Notes under the pieces: model-generated
The model's input: the letters and a program-made list of their open reading frames with translations, nothing else
Told to the model about the DNA's origin: nothing
Databases searched by the model: none
Source of the DNA: Oscillospiraceae bacterium
GTDB taxonomy: Bacteria > Bacillota > Clostridia > Oscillospirales > QAMX01
Assembly (NCBI GenBank): GCA_015068345.1
Contig: SVKS01000009.1
Span: 1 to 37,064 of the forward strand
Direction: 5' to 3'
Length of the DNA: 37,064 bases
Position numbers and translations under genes: made by a program
In this document: piece by piece, positions 1 through 8,387 of the stretch
How positions within the stretch are numbered: position 1 is the first letter of the stretch
Layout of the letters: the number at the start of each line of letters is the position of its first letter

Positions 1-743
1 CCCTCAGCCACGAATACGGTCATCATTACACCTTTTTCCACATGATCGGCGATCTTTTCGTTGGCACTCCCTACGCCCAACTCCGTTGGATGGATTCCAG
101 CCGCATCCGTACCACCGGCGTTTCCGACAAGGATTATTGGCTCAATCACCACTGGTATTATTTTGAAATTGCCGCCGAGGATTACGTTGTCCTGATGGGC
201 TCCCCCACCACCCGGCAGACCGGCAATTACTGTGACGTGCGGGATCTTCTGAATGGTTTGGAAGGAGATACCTTCCCCTATCGCAACATCGACGTACAGG
301 AAAACCTGATGCTCCCCATGGCAAGCCAGGTTCCCGGCCTTGCAGAGCTGTTTTACAGCTTTATTGACGAACCTGCCCCCTCCTTCGCCCCTAAGAAATT
401 GACCCTTTCCATTGATAAAGACACCAGTCGCTACAATCTGGTTACCGGGTCCAAAAGCTTTACCCACTATACCATTCGCTGGGACAAGGTCTACGGAGAG
501 GACGCTGTCTATACCCTGGTATGCTACGATCCGGATAACTACAAAGACTCCCTCTATCCCATTCGCACGGTCACGCAGGACGAAGAATCCGAGGGAATCA
601 TTGGTAACTATGTCCGGGTTACCGGTGATATGGTACATTATTGGTATGACGAACTGGATCAGGGAACCAAGATCTTCCAGGTTACCGTCGTCTGTCCCGA
701 CGGGAGCATGTATCTTTCCGATCCCTTAACCTACACATTTTGA
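1..743 (+). CDS. C-terminal part of a zinc metallopeptidase (HEYGH motif), 5' end outside the window
   Basis: The reading frame is open from the left edge (first full codon at base 3), so the gene begins upstream; the ATG at 42 is internal. Codons at 9-23 encode HEYGH, an HExxH zinc-binding and catalytic motif, and about 50 residues later the segment EIAAEDYV offers a glutamate in the place expected for the third ligand of a gluzincin. The remaining ~120 residues look like a beta-rich, fibronectin-III-like domain ending with the protein. This suggests an extracellular or cell-wall metallopeptidase with a C-terminal accessory domain, but the signal peptide would lie outside the window. It is followed after 12 bases by a lipoprotein gene, probably in the same operon. 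The family is not identified more precisely; the protease call rests on the motif. Confidence 0.6.
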   Translation, partial: LSHEYGHHYTFFHMIGDLFVGTPYAQLRWMDSSRIRTTGVSDKDYWLNHHWYYFEIAAEDYVVLMGSPTTRQTGNYCDVRDLLNGLEGDTFPYRNIDVQENLMLPMASQVPGLAELFYSFIDEPAPSFAPKKLTLSIDKDTSRYNLVTGSKSFTHYTIRWDKVYGEDAVYTLVCYDPDNYKDSLYPIRTVTQDEESEGIIGNYVRVTGDMVHYWYDELDQGTKIFQVTVVCPDGSMYLSDPLTYTF

Positions 744-755
744 GGAGGAGTACCC

Positions 756-1550
756 ATGAAAAAGATTCTCATCCTTTTGCTGATCCTCCCCTTGCTCCTT
801 TGCTCCTGCGCCACCGGCGACATTTCCTGTGGTGTAGACGAGGAAAACAACGCCTTTCTTTTCCTCTCCCTCCAGGCCGATTGGTCTGGTGCCACCGATG
901 ATATGAAGGAGGAGATCCGCCGGGGTTTCATTGCCATTGCGGATCATTTTGAAAACAAGCTTGGATTCGAAGTCGAGCAATCGATTACCAAGGTGTCCGC
1001 CGATTTGAATATGCGCTTGGTACGTCCTGCCGCAACCCCCGAAGAAGCCTTTCAGGAATTGGAATCCATCCTGACCGACGAGGCACTGACCCCCTTTACC
1101 GAGGTCAAAATGCAGATGGTCCCCGGGGAACACTTCAGTGGCTACCGGGTGGATGTAACACTGGATGCTGCCGGCTTCCTTTCTGCCATGTCTCTGGATC
1201 ATTTCCCCGCCAGTCTGGCCCAATACATTACCCAATCGATTAGCGATAGCCAAGTTACCATGCAGCTGACCCTTCCTGGGGAAGAGGCGGTAGCCTCCTC
1301 CGTCACGCCCACATTGGAAAATGGCGTTGTAACGGTTTCTTCTCCCGTTTCCTTCACCGAAACCACCTCCCTTTCCCTTACTGCCACCACCAACACCTCC
1401 GGCGAAACCACCGAATCCCTGGAATCCCAAGTAAAATCCACCCAGACCCGTCTTTGGATCTTCGGAGGTCTTCTGGTGTTGTTTGTAGCAGGTCTTGTGG
1501 TCTCCATTTTCTGCATGCGGGAAAAGGATCCCGCCGACTACGACTGGTAA
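756..1550 (+). CDS. Lipoprotein with a C-terminal transmembrane anchor, function unknown
   Basis: This 264-residue protein starts with Lys residues, a leucine-rich helix and the lipobox LCSC (Cys18 the likely lipidated residue), so it should be exported and lipid-anchored. Residues about 234-253 form a second hydrophobic helix followed by a short charged tail (MREKDPADYDW), so the protein is held at both ends with its middle domain outside the membrane. The layout resembles LppM/DUF3153-type lipoproteins, but I cannot confirm membership. Residues 205-235 are rich in Ser, Thr and Glu and look like a linker. A strong AGGAGGAG ribosome binding site lies 4-12 bases before the ATG and overlaps the stop of the metallopeptidase gene, so the two are probably cotranscribed. 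Function is unknown. Confidence 0.75.
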   Translation: MKKILILLLILPLLLCSCATGDISCGVDEENNAFLFLSLQADWSGATDDMKEEIRRGFIAIADHFENKLGFEVEQSITKVSADLNMRLVRPAATPEEAFQELESILTDEALTPFTEVKMQMVPGEHFSGYRVDVTLDAAGFLSAMSLDHFPASLAQYITQSISDSQVTMQLTLPGEEAVASSVTPTLENGVVTVSSPVSFTETTSLSLTATTNTSGETTESLESQVKSTQTRLWIFGGLLVLFVAGLVVSIFCMREKDPADYDW

Positions 1551-1556
1551 TACAAA

Positions 1557-1596
1557 AAACGAGCAAGCACAAAATGCTTGCTCGTTTACTTTTTTC
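1557..1596. terminator. Bidirectional rho-independent terminator
   Basis: A perfect 13-bp stem (1557-1569 with 1575-1587) closes a 5-base loop. On the plus strand it is followed by a run of T residues, and on the minus strand the preceding A run becomes a T tract. It lies between the convergent lipoprotein gene and ruvB and can serve both. Confidence 0.92.
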
Positions 1597-1598
1597 AT

Positions 1599-2693
1599 TC
1601 ACCGTTTTCCAAAATCAAAGGAAAGCTGGCCGCCATCGTCCCGATTTCCCATGGGAATCCCCAGGTGTTGGTAGGCCGCAGGGGTGGCACATCTGCCCCG
1701 GGGCGTACGGTTCAGGAAGCCCAACTGCATCAGATAGGGTTCGTACACATCCTCAATGGTGACGGTTTCCTCTCCAATGGTGTAGGCCAGGGTTTCCAAT
1801 CCCACCGGGCCGCCGCCGAAGCTTGTAATAATGCTCAGAAGCATACGTCGGTCGATGGAATCCAGGCCCAATTTATCAATATCCAGGGCCGCCAGGGCAA
1901 TATCGGTAATATCCCGGTCAATGACCCCATTGGCACGAACCTGGGCATAGTCCCGGACGCGTTTGAGAAGGCGGTTGGCAATACGGGGAGTACCGCGGCT
2001 GCGGCGGGCAATTTCAAAGGTGCCGCTGACCTCACCGTTTTCCGGCTCCTTCACCGGAATTCCAAGGATGCCAGCACTGCGTCGAACGATTTGCTCCAGT
2101 TCCTCATCCGAATAAAGTTCCAGCTTGAACTGCACCCCAAACCGGTCACGAAGAGGGCTGGAAAGCTGTCCCGCCCGGGTGGTAGCCCCGATGAGGGTAA
2201 ACTTCTTCAGATCAATGCGGATGGTACGGGCGGCAGGTCCCTGCCCCACGATGATATCCAGCATAAAGTCCTCCATGGCAGGGTACAAAACCTCCTCCAC
2301 GGTGCGGTTCAAGCGGTGTATTTCATCAATAAACAAAATGTCGTTTTCATTCAGATTGGTCAGGATCGCCGCCAGATCCCGGGGTTTCTCAATGGCCGGA
2401 CCGGTGGTGGTGCGGATATTGACCCCCATTTCGTTGGCAATGATCCCCGCCAGGGTGGTTTTACCCAATCCCGGAGGACCGTAAAGAAGGGTGTGATCCA
2501 GGGGTTCTCCGCGGAATTTTGCCGCATCAATAAAGACGGACAGCATATCCTTGATCTTTTCCTGACCGAAATAATCCTTCAGGCTTTGGGGACGTAATTT
2601 ATTTTCGTTATCATCCTCGGTGGCAAGCACCCGGGAGGTCATCATTCGCTCTTCTGCGGTTTCAATGGTATCGCTGTCAAATTCAATGGGCAT
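1599..2693 (-). CDS. ruvB: Holliday junction branch migration ATPase RuvB
   Basis: RuvB is the hexameric AAA+ motor that, with RuvA, drives branch migration of Holliday junctions in the cytoplasm. The 364-residue product has Walker A GPPGLGKT (residues 72-79), Walker B FIDEIH (121-126), the sensor segment GATTRAG near 169 and the SPLRDRFG arginine-finger region near 179, followed by the C-terminal winged-helix part with GLETLA and [10 protein letters not shown]. Length is typical, with a short N-terminal extension and a C-terminal tail (FDFGKR). It is the last gene of ruvC-ruvA-ruvB, beginning 15 bases after ruvA, with AGGAGG just before the ATG. A bidirectional terminator follows the stop. 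The identification is certain. Confidence 0.98.
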   Translation of the reverse strand: MPIEFDSDTIETAEERMMTSRVLATEDDNENKLRPQSLKDYFGQEKIKDMLSVFIDAAKFRGEPLDHTLLYGPPGLGKTTLAGIIANEMGVNIRTTTGPAIEKPRDLAAILTNLNENDILFIDEIHRLNRTVEEVLYPAMEDFMLDIIVGQGPAARTIRIDLKKFTLIGATTRAGQLSSPLRDRFGVQFKLELYSDEELEQIVRRSAGILGIPVKEPENGEVSGTFEIARRSRGTPRIANRLLKRVRDYAQVRANGVIDRDITDIALAALDIDKLGLDSIDRRMLLSIITSFGGGPVGLETLAYTIGEETVTIEDVYEPYLMQLGFLNRTPRGRCATPAAYQHLGIPMGNRDDGGQLSFDFGKR

Positions 2694-2708
2694 GGACGTT
2701 CCTCCTTA

Positions 2709-3314
2709 TCAATAGGGAATCACGAGATTTTTCAGGGCAAAGCGAATAATATCCTCCACCGAGCTTCCCTCGGGGGCACCGGATACAGCCTTCATGGCTT
2801 CCGGTTTGGAATAGCCCAAAACCATCAGGGCTTCGATCGCTTCCTCCGCATTGCCGCCAACACCGCCTGCAATCTGGGGCATTGCCAGGTCACTGCCGGA
2901 AATTTCCGCGCCGCTCTTGAGCATTTTATCCTTGAGTTCCAAAACAATACGGCTCGCAAGTTTTTTACCAACACCGGGAGCGTTGGTGATAGCCTTCAAA
3001 TCTTCTCCGGCAATGGCCAGGGCCAGGGCGGAGGGAGAAAGAGTGGACAAAATGGAAAGCGCCACCTTAGCACCCACCCCGGAAATGGAAGTAATCATCT
3101 TGAAGCAGCGAAGCTCCTCCTGGGAAGCAAATCCCACCAGCTCCATACCATCCTCCCGGACGATGAGATGGGTATAAAGCTTGACCTTTTCACCGGTTTT
3201 GATGTTGCCGATGGTATACATGGAGGTGGAAACCGAAAAACCCACACCATTCACGTCCACCACCGCCAGATTTTTTTCACACAGGGCAAGCTTGCCCTCC
3301 ACGTAATAGATCAT
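2709..3314 (-). CDS. ruvA: Holliday junction DNA helicase subunit RuvA
   Basis: RuvA is the tetrameric DNA-binding subunit that holds the four-way junction for RuvB. The 201-residue product begins MIYYVEGKL, the usual RuvA start, with an N-terminal OB-fold, two helix-hairpin-helix motifs (ISGVGAKVALSIL and APGVGKKLASRIV), a flexible linker rich in Gly, and a C-terminal RuvB-binding domain (EEAIEALMVLGYSKPEA). The start at 3314 is chosen because it has AAGGAG 8 bases upstream; a longer frame to 3398 would add 28 residues unlike RuvA and overlap ruvC. The ribosome binding site overlaps the ruvC stop, so the genes are translationally close. The product is full length. Confidence 0.97.
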   Translation of the reverse strand: MIYYVEGKLALCEKNLAVVDVNGVGFSVSTSMYTIGNIKTGEKVKLYTHLIVREDGMELVGFASQEELRCFKMITSISGVGAKVALSILSTLSPSALALAIAGEDLKAITNAPGVGKKLASRIVLELKDKMLKSGAEISGSDLAMPQIAGGVGGNAEEAIEALMVLGYSKPEAMKAVSGAPEGSSVEDIIRFALKNLVIPY

Positions 3315-3327
3315 AGGAATGACTCCT

Positions 3328-3816
3328 TCAGGATTGGTAAATTTGGGAGGCGGCCGACCGGATATGGCACACCGCCAGGGCCAGGGCGTCGGCTGCATCG
3401 TCAGGTTTTGGCGTCTTTGGCAGATTCAACTGCAGACGGGTCAATTCCATCACCTGCTTTTTTTCAGCCCGTCCGTAACCCACCACTGCAGATTTGACCT
3501 GGAGAGGGGTATACTCCACAATGGGAAGCTTCTTTTTTGCCGCCGCCAGAACGATGACACCCCGGGCCTGGCCCACGCCGATGGCAGTGGTCTGGTTGGT
3601 ATTGAAAAAAAGTTCTTCCACCGAAAGGGCATCCGGTTTGAACCTTTCGATCAATTCCAAAACTCCCTCGTGGATGTCCAGAAGCCGGTCCGGAAAGGGG
3701 GTATCCGGTTTGGTCTGGATAGCGCCCCAAGCCAGGGCTGTCATTCGGTCTCCTATGGCGTGCACCACACCAAACCCCACGGTGGCATACCCCGGGTCGA
3801 TTCCCAAAACGATCAT
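3328..3816 (-). CDS. ruvC: Holliday junction endonuclease RuvC
   Basis: RuvC is the dimeric, Mg2+-dependent resolvase that cuts Holliday junctions. The 162-residue product has the RNase H-like fold and the four acidic residues expected: Asp7 (GIDPG), Glu67 (SVEELFF), Asp140 and Asp143 (PDDAADALA). The start at 3816 gives the standard RuvC N-terminus and has a GGAAGG site upstream; an in-frame ATG at 3921 would add 35 residues and start upstream of the promoter -10, so it is rejected. It is the first gene of ruvCAB and is driven by a promoter in the space shared with the divergent glycosidase gene. No LexA-type box is visible here, so SOS control is not supported. Confidence 0.96.
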   Translation of the reverse strand: MIVLGIDPGYATVGFGVVHAIGDRMTALAWGAIQTKPDTPFPDRLLDIHEGVLELIERFKPDALSVEELFFNTNQTTAIGVGQARGVIVLAAAKKKLPIVEYTPLQVKSAVVGYGRAEKKQVMELTRLQLNLPKTPKPDDAADALALAVCHIRSAASQIYQS

Positions 3817-3850
3817 AGATGTCCCTTCCAGCGAAAATTTGTTTGCCATT

Positions 3851-3879
3851 ATTATACCACACCCCGAAAAAAAGGTAAA
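3851..3879 (-). promoter_or_regulatory. Sigma-A promoter for ruvCAB
   Basis: Read on the minus strand there is a -35 TTTACC, a 17-base spacer and a perfect -10 TATAAT preceded by TGG (extended -10). It lies 35 bases before the ruvC ATG. Confidence 0.8.
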
Positions 3880-3902
3880 GCCTTCGGGCAAAAATTTTAC
3901 TG

Positions 3903-3931
3903 TTTTCATCTTGTTTGTCATGTGTTATAAT
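3903..3931 (+). promoter_or_regulatory. Sigma-A promoter for the GH127-type gene
   Basis: A -35-like TTTTCA, a 17-base spacer and a perfect TATAAT with the TGT extension. It faces away from the ruvC promoter, so the short intergenic space carries two divergent promoters. Confidence 0.75.
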
Positions 3932-3966
3932 GAAGAACAAGACGTAAGATCAAGGAGGGTATTTCG

Positions 3967-5778
3967 GTGAAACACTGGAATTTCTACACAGCAAAGGAAA
4001 TCAAGCCCCAGGGATGGCTTTTGCGCCAACTGCGCATTCAGGCAGAGGGACTCAGCGGCAATCTGGACAAGGTCTGGCCCGACGTGCGTGACAGTGCCTG
4101 GCTCGGTGGTGATCGGGAAGGTTGGGAACGGGTCCCCTATTGGCTGGATGGCTTCATTCCTCTGGCCTATCTGTTGGAGGATCCGGATATGATCGCCCGG
4201 GTAAGACGTTATATGGATGCCATTCTTTCCTTCCAGAAAGAAGACGGTTGGATCTGCCCCTGTTCCGAAGAAGAGAGGGCCACTTACGATACCTGGGCTA
4301 TTCAGTTGATATCGAAAGTGTTGGTGGTTTATTACGAATGTTCCGGAGATGAGCGTATTCCGGACGTTCTCCATCAGGTTCTCAAGAATTATTATGATCT
4401 CCTTGTCTCCGGCAATATCAAGCTTTTCGATTGGGGCAAATTCCGCTGGTTTGAGGGGCTCATTGCCATTCGCTTCCTTTATGAGCGCACAAAAGAGGAG
4501 TGGCTCCTTGACCTGGCTAAGCTTTTGAAGGAGCAGGGCGCTGACTACACCCAGTTCACCGACCTTTGGATCCGTCCTCTGAACCGCTGGCGCTTCGACA
4601 CCCATATCGTCAACCTGGCCATGATGCTGAAGGCCGAAGCAGTATATCAAAACCTATTCGGCGGCGAATATACCGATTATGCCGAATCGCTTCGCACGCA
4701 TCTCGACCAATACAACGGCACCCCCGTTGGTCTTTTTACCGGGGATGAATGCCTGTCGGGGCTGAGTCCCATCCAGGGCACCGAGCTTTGTGCAGTGGTG
4801 GAACAGATGTATTCCTACGAGCTCCTTTACGCCGCCACCGGGGATGCCAAATGGGCAGAGCGGTTGGAGGTTTTGGCCTTCAACGCCCTTCCTGCCACCA
4901 TCAGCGATGACATGTGGACCCACCAGTACGTCCAGCTTTCCAACCAGATTGCCTGTGAAAAGTTTCCCGGGAAATCCCTTTTCCGCACCAACGGGCCGGA
5001 TGCCCATCTCTTTGGGTTGGAGCCCAACTACGGTTGCTGTACGGCAAACTTCAACCAAGGTTGGCCCAAGTTCGCCTTGTCCACCTTCTTATGGAAGGAT
5101 AACGTCATCGAAAGCGCCATACCGGTCCCCGCCGTCCTGACCCTTCCCGGAAAGCGTATCTCCCTGGAAACCAATTACCCCTTTGAAAACAAACTGACCT
5201 ACACCCTGGAAAGCGACACCGACTTCCTCTTCCAGGTGCGAATCCCCTCCTTCGCGAAAAGCCTGGCGGTCAACGGTCACCCCCAGGAAGCCACTTTCCT
5301 GGAATTTGCCGTGAAAGCAGGCAAGGCGCAAACCATCGAAATCACCTTTGACACCGAGCCATTCCTGTCGGACCGTCCCCACGACTTGAAAAGCGTGAAA
5401 TGTGGTTCTTTGGTTTTCTCCCTGCCCATCAGCTTTGAAACCCGCATGATGGAGTACGAAACCAATGGGGTCCCCCGCAAGTTCCCCTATTGCGATTACG
5501 AGCTTCTGCCCACCTCCCCCTGGAATTACGGCTACCTTCCCGCCGAGCTGGTGGTGGAGCGCCGGATGGTAGACAACATCCCCTTCTCGGGGAAGAATCC
5601 CCCGGTGGTCATCCACACCAAGGGTCAAAAAATCAATTGGGGATTGGCGGACGGCTACGAAAATGTCTGCGCCAAAATTCCCGAAGCCCGCACCCCCATT
5701 TCTGAAGAGGTGGAAATCACCCTGTACCCTTATGGATGCAGCAAGCTCCGCATGACCGAGCTTCCCCTTTTGAAATAA
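3967..5778 (+). CDS. GH127-type glycosidase (probable beta-L-arabinofuranosidase, DUF1680)
   Basis: The 603-residue product belongs by its motifs to the GH127/DUF1680 group, (alpha/alpha)6-barrel enzymes of which Bifidobacterium HypBA1 releases beta-L-arabinofuranose using a zinc-bound cysteine nucleophile. Visible matches are GGDREGWERVPYWLDG (48-63), GTELCAVVE (Glu273 and Cys275) and the vicinal cysteines GCCTAN (Cys357-Cys358); these four residues would be the zinc ligands and nucleophile. There is no signal peptide, so it should act in the cytoplasm on short imported oligosaccharides. The start is GTG at 3967, fixed by AAGGAGG 7 bases upstream. It is a single-gene transcript with its own promoter and terminator. 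The exact substrate is not visible; related families GH137, GH142 and GH146 act on other arabinose linkages. Confidence 0.82.
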   Translation: MKHWNFYTAKEIKPQGWLLRQLRIQAEGLSGNLDKVWPDVRDSAWLGGDREGWERVPYWLDGFIPLAYLLEDPDMIARVRRYMDAILSFQKEDGWICPCSEEERATYDTWAIQLISKVLVVYYECSGDERIPDVLHQVLKNYYDLLVSGNIKLFDWGKFRWFEGLIAIRFLYERTKEEWLLDLAKLLKEQGADYTQFTDLWIRPLNRWRFDTHIVNLAMMLKAEAVYQNLFGGEYTDYAESLRTHLDQYNGTPVGLFTGDECLSGLSPIQGTELCAVVEQMYSYELLYAATGDAKWAERLEVLAFNALPATISDDMWTHQYVQLSNQIACEKFPGKSLFRTNGPDAHLFGLEPNYGCCTANFNQGWPKFALSTFLWKDNVIESAIPVPAVLTLPGKRISLETNYPFENKLTYTLESDTDFLFQVRIPSFAKSLAVNGHPQEATFLEFAVKAGKAQTIEITFDTEPFLSDRPHDLKSVKCGSLVFSLPISFETRMMEYETNGVPRKFPYCDYELLPTSPWNYGYLPAELVVERRMVDNIPFSGKNPPVVIHTKGQKINWGLADGYENVCAKIPEARTPISEEVEITLYPYGCSKLRMTELPLLK

Positions 5779-5790
5779 CTCCACACAAAA

Positions 5791-5818
5791 AAGAACGCCT
5801 GCTTTTGCAGGCGTTCTT
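5791..5818. terminator. Bidirectional rho-independent terminator
   Basis: A 12-bp stem (5791-5802 with 5807-5818) with a TTTT loop lies between the convergent glycosidase and foldase genes. The A run before it gives a good T tract on the minus strand; the plus-strand tract is weaker. Confidence 0.88.
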
Positions 5819-5826
5819 CGATTTTC

Positions 5827-7317
5827 TTAACTTCTTTCCCGGACCTGGTTGCATTTTACAAGGGACACGGTCACAGGGAATTCCTCTTCCAGTTCGGCCA
5901 GGCTTTCCACGTAGTCGGCAGCACGCATATACTTTTCGGTATCGTTCTGCCAGCTGTAAACGCCCTTGCCAACAAAGTAGAGAATATGTACTCCATCTTC
6001 GTCGGCCAGGATGGTGGTATCACCGGTCTTGCGGCCCGATTCATTGGCCCAGGCGGCATAAACGACATCATCCTTGGCGGAGACGTTGTTCACAGCACCT
6101 TCTACAGCAGCCAAAGCCTCGTCCTCGCCCTTTTCAGCAGCCAGAGTCTTGAACGCATCGGCGGACTTGGTGCCAGCTTCATACTCAGCCAGGATCGCTT
6201 CGGCGGCACTCATGCAAGCTTCGTCATTTTCATAGTTCACAGCATCCAAATAAACATCAATGACGTTCTTGGTCATGCTGTCATCCCGTTCGGCGGCATC
6301 CACCACGTAAACGGCGGTATAGCGGTCATCATTGAAGGTGATAACCGTTTTGTCCCCATCTTCACGGGTATCGCTGAAAAGCCAGTCGGAAAGCTTGTTA
6401 TCACTGACGAACTTATAATTCTCGTGCAGAACGGCAGCATACTTCTCTTCGGCGATTTCTGCATCGTAGTTATCAAAAATGTAGGTCTTGAGGTTGGCCA
6501 TAAATTCCTCTTCGGAATTGCAGGCAATCAGAGCCTCTGCATCGGCCTTCGCCTTGGCGCGGGCTTCCTCAATCTCCTTTTCGGTGGCGTCCTCATCCTC
6601 CACGGTTGTAGGAATTGTGGAGAAGAAGATGCAGTCGGTGTAGAGGAAGTACTGGCGGAAGTTCTGATAATAGGTATTGATTTCTTCCTCGCTGTATTCG
6701 AAGGAATTGAGCAGATCATCATTCACTTTGGTGGAGATGTAGTAAACCTCCAGGGCTCGACGGATATCGTCCTCCTGAACACCCTCACCGTAACGGGACT
6801 GGATATAATCGGCTTCGCTCATGCCGACATTCTTGGCTTCTGCATTGAGCTTATTGATTTCCCGGTCGATCTTAAGAAAATCCTTCTCTTCCAGACCCAC
6901 ACCCTCGTCATAGGCCTTTTCGGCAAAGATCAGGATGTTTTTGGCTTCCTTCACGGTCATTTCCATAAAGTAGTCGTACCAGGTCATGGTTTCGTTGAAC
7001 ATTTGCTTCTTCAGGGGCTTATCCATATCAAAACCGCGTTCTTCGTAAAGATGCGGATTGGCTCCAACCTTGTCATACATGTAATCATACATGTAGTAGG
7101 AAAGCATGGCGTTGTCGATCTGCAGATTGTCCGATTCAATCCCCGCGGTGGCACGGAGAGTCGCGCCTCCCTTTTGAACAAAGGAAATGACAACGGCGCC
7201 GATCAGAATGATGCAGACAATACCGACTATAACTCCGATGGATATTTTGGTTTTTTTGTCCATCGGTGCCTTTTTCTCTTTCTTATTTTGATTTTGAGCC
7301 TTCACGTTAGATGCCAA
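5827..7317 (-). CDS. Membrane-anchored PrsA/SurA-like foldase or peptidyl-prolyl isomerase-like protein
   Basis: The 496-residue product has a Lys-rich N-terminus, one transmembrane helix (about residues 25-47) and a long, acidic, alpha-helical extracytoplasmic part. The segment after the helix (about 60-240) resembles a SurA/trigger-factor-type chaperone domain, and the C-terminal half has a shape compatible with a degenerate rotamase region; I see no clear catalytic parvulin signature. A likely role is folding of exported proteins at the outer face of the membrane. The frame opens with TTG at 7317, with AAAGGA 10 bases upstream; an ATG at 7263 (residue 19) is an alternative start that still keeps the membrane helix. 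It is monocistronic, with its own promoter and terminator. Confidence 0.7.
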   Translation of the reverse strand: MASNVKAQNQNKKEKKAPMDKKTKISIGVIVGIVCIILIGAVVISFVQKGGATLRATAGIESDNLQIDNAMLSYYMYDYMYDKVGANPHLYEERGFDMDKPLKKQMFNETMTWYDYFMEMTVKEAKNILIFAEKAYDEGVGLEEKDFLKIDREINKLNAEAKNVGMSEADYIQSRYGEGVQEDDIRRALEVYYISTKVNDDLLNSFEYSEEEINTYYQNFRQYFLYTDCIFFSTIPTTVEDEDATEKEIEEARAKAKADAEALIACNSEEEFMANLKTYIFDNYDAEIAEEKYAAVLHENYKFVSDNKLSDWLFSDTREDGDKTVITFNDDRYTAVYVVDAAERDDSMTKNVIDVYLDAVNYENDEACMSAAEAILAEYEAGTKSADAFKTLAAEKGEDEALAAVEGAVNNVSAKDDVVYAAWANESGRKTGDTTILADEDGVHILYFVGKGVYSWQNDTEKYMRAADYVESLAELEEEFPVTVSLVKCNQVRERS

Positions 7318-7382
7318 ATCGAATCAATCCTTTCACAAGCAAGAATACGGGGCAGGATCTCCCCATCCAACACATGCCGATT

Positions 7383-7411
7383 ATTATATCACAAATTTAT
7401 GGACTTGTCAC
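7383..7411 (-). promoter_or_regulatory. Sigma-A promoter for the foldase-like gene
   Basis: On the minus strand: -35 GTGACA, 17-base spacer and TATAAT with TGA just before it. It gives a leader of about 60 bases before the TTG start. Confidence 0.78.
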
Positions 7412-7472
7412 TATCTATTTTAAAAATTCCCGGGAACTTTTGGTTTTCCTGCCAAGAGAGTCACATTCAAAA

Positions 7473-7509
7473 GCATCCCCGTGTCCGTGTAGGTTGGACA
7501 CAGGGATGC
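7473..7509 (-). terminator. Rho-independent terminator of the GH28-uxuB-isomerase operon
   Basis: GCATCCC and GTGTCC (7473-7486) pair with GGACAC and GGGATGC (7496-7509), with one C/A mismatch and a 9-base loop. On the minus strand it is followed by TTTTGAAT. It lies 30 bases past the stop of the TIM-barrel gene. Confidence 0.75.
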
Positions 7510-7538
7510 CTTCACGAATCCCATTTGCTTTCTGGCAA

Positions 7539-8384
7539 TCAGGCAATGATTTCCCGCAGGGAAGCCACCGCCGCATCAAAGGCCGCTCTGGCAGAGGGGT
7601 AGGCAAAGCCGCCAACAGCACTTCTCTCCCCTTCCCGTTCCAGGTCGGAAAGACCCTTAAACACGGTCAGGTGAGGTTCCAGAGTCAGTACCTTTCCCCC
7701 CTGGGCACCGTATGCTTCCAGAATGGTGGGCAGGTTCCCGATGCCCTTGCCGGCAGGGACCACCGAGCCATCGGCGAAGCAATCCTTGATGTGCATGTAT
7801 TTCACGTATTTACCCAACATTTCCCAGGCTTCCAGGGTGTCCTGGCCCGACTGAATGAAGTTAGCCGGATCAAAAATGGCACCAATGGAGGGCAAATTTT
7901 CGTAGATCACCTTGCAGCGGGTAGCAATATCACCATAAATGCCCTTTTCATTTTCGTGACAGACCAGAAGGTCCAGGCCACGGGCTTCTTCTGCAAAGTG
8001 GCTCATGCGCTCCAGAACCTCATCCCGGTAGATTTCAGGATCCTCGTCCTTGGGCATGAAGAAGGAGAAGAGACGGAACGCCTTAGCGCCAAGCACCTCT
8101 GCCAATTCCAGGGTGTGCTTATACAAATCCAGATGGGGACCGAACGGATCGGTGATGTTGATTTTCCCGATGGGAGAACCGATGGACCAAACCGAAAGGC
8201 CCTTATCTTCCAGTTGTGCCCGAATCTCCTTGGCTTCTGTCAGGGTCAGGGAGGTGACGTTGCGGCCGTCAATCCCACGGATTTCCAGCCCGGAAACGCC
8301 GTTTTCAGCCATAGCGGAAATCTGTTCGGGAATAGAAGCACCTGCTTCGTCCGCAAAAGCGGCCAGTACGAAGGGATATTTCAT
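7539..8384 (-). CDS. Sugar phosphate isomerase/epimerase-like TIM barrel
   Basis: The 281-residue product matches the xylose-isomerase-like TIM-barrel family (AP_endonuc_2 fold). Likely metal ligands lie at strand ends: Glu144 or Glu146 (CHENEKG), Asp172 (FDPANF), His198 (MHIKD) and Glu236 (TLEPHL). Enzymes of this fold isomerise or epimerise keto sugars, hydrolyse inosose or act on sugar acids; the substrate cannot be read from sequence. It begins 3 bases after the stop of the uxuB-like gene and ends the GH28-uxuB operon, which suggests a role in uronate or pectin-sugar catabolism. It is too short and lacks the features to be UxuA mannonate dehydratase. The ATG has a GGGGTG site placed inside the end of the preceding gene. 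Confidence 0.78.
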   Translation of the reverse strand: MKYPFVLAAFADEAGASIPEQISAMAENGVSGLEIRGIDGRNVTSLTLTEAKEIRAQLEDKGLSVWSIGSPIGKINITDPFGPHLDLYKHTLELAEVLGAKAFRLFSFFMPKDEDPEIYRDEVLERMSHFAEEARGLDLLVCHENEKGIYGDIATRCKVIYENLPSIGAIFDPANFIQSGQDTLEAWEMLGKYVKYMHIKDCFADGSVVPAGKGIGNLPTILEAYGAQGGKVLTLEPHLTVFKGLSDLEREGERSAVGGFAYPSARAAFDAAVASLREIIA

Positions 8385-8387
8385 ATT

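Noticed and set aside
1578-2597. A plus-strand 339-codon frame opposite ruvB
   Set aside because: Antisense to a certain ruvB; no supporting signals.
3817-3902. LexA box in the ruvCAB promoter
   Set aside because: No AAC-N4-GTT core is present near the -10 or -35, so SOS control of ruvCAB is not supported here.
7539-8384. UxuA mannonate dehydratase
   Set aside because: Same fold superfamily and next to uxuB, but at 281 residues it is too short and lacks UxuA-like segments; it matches the isomerase/epimerase group better.
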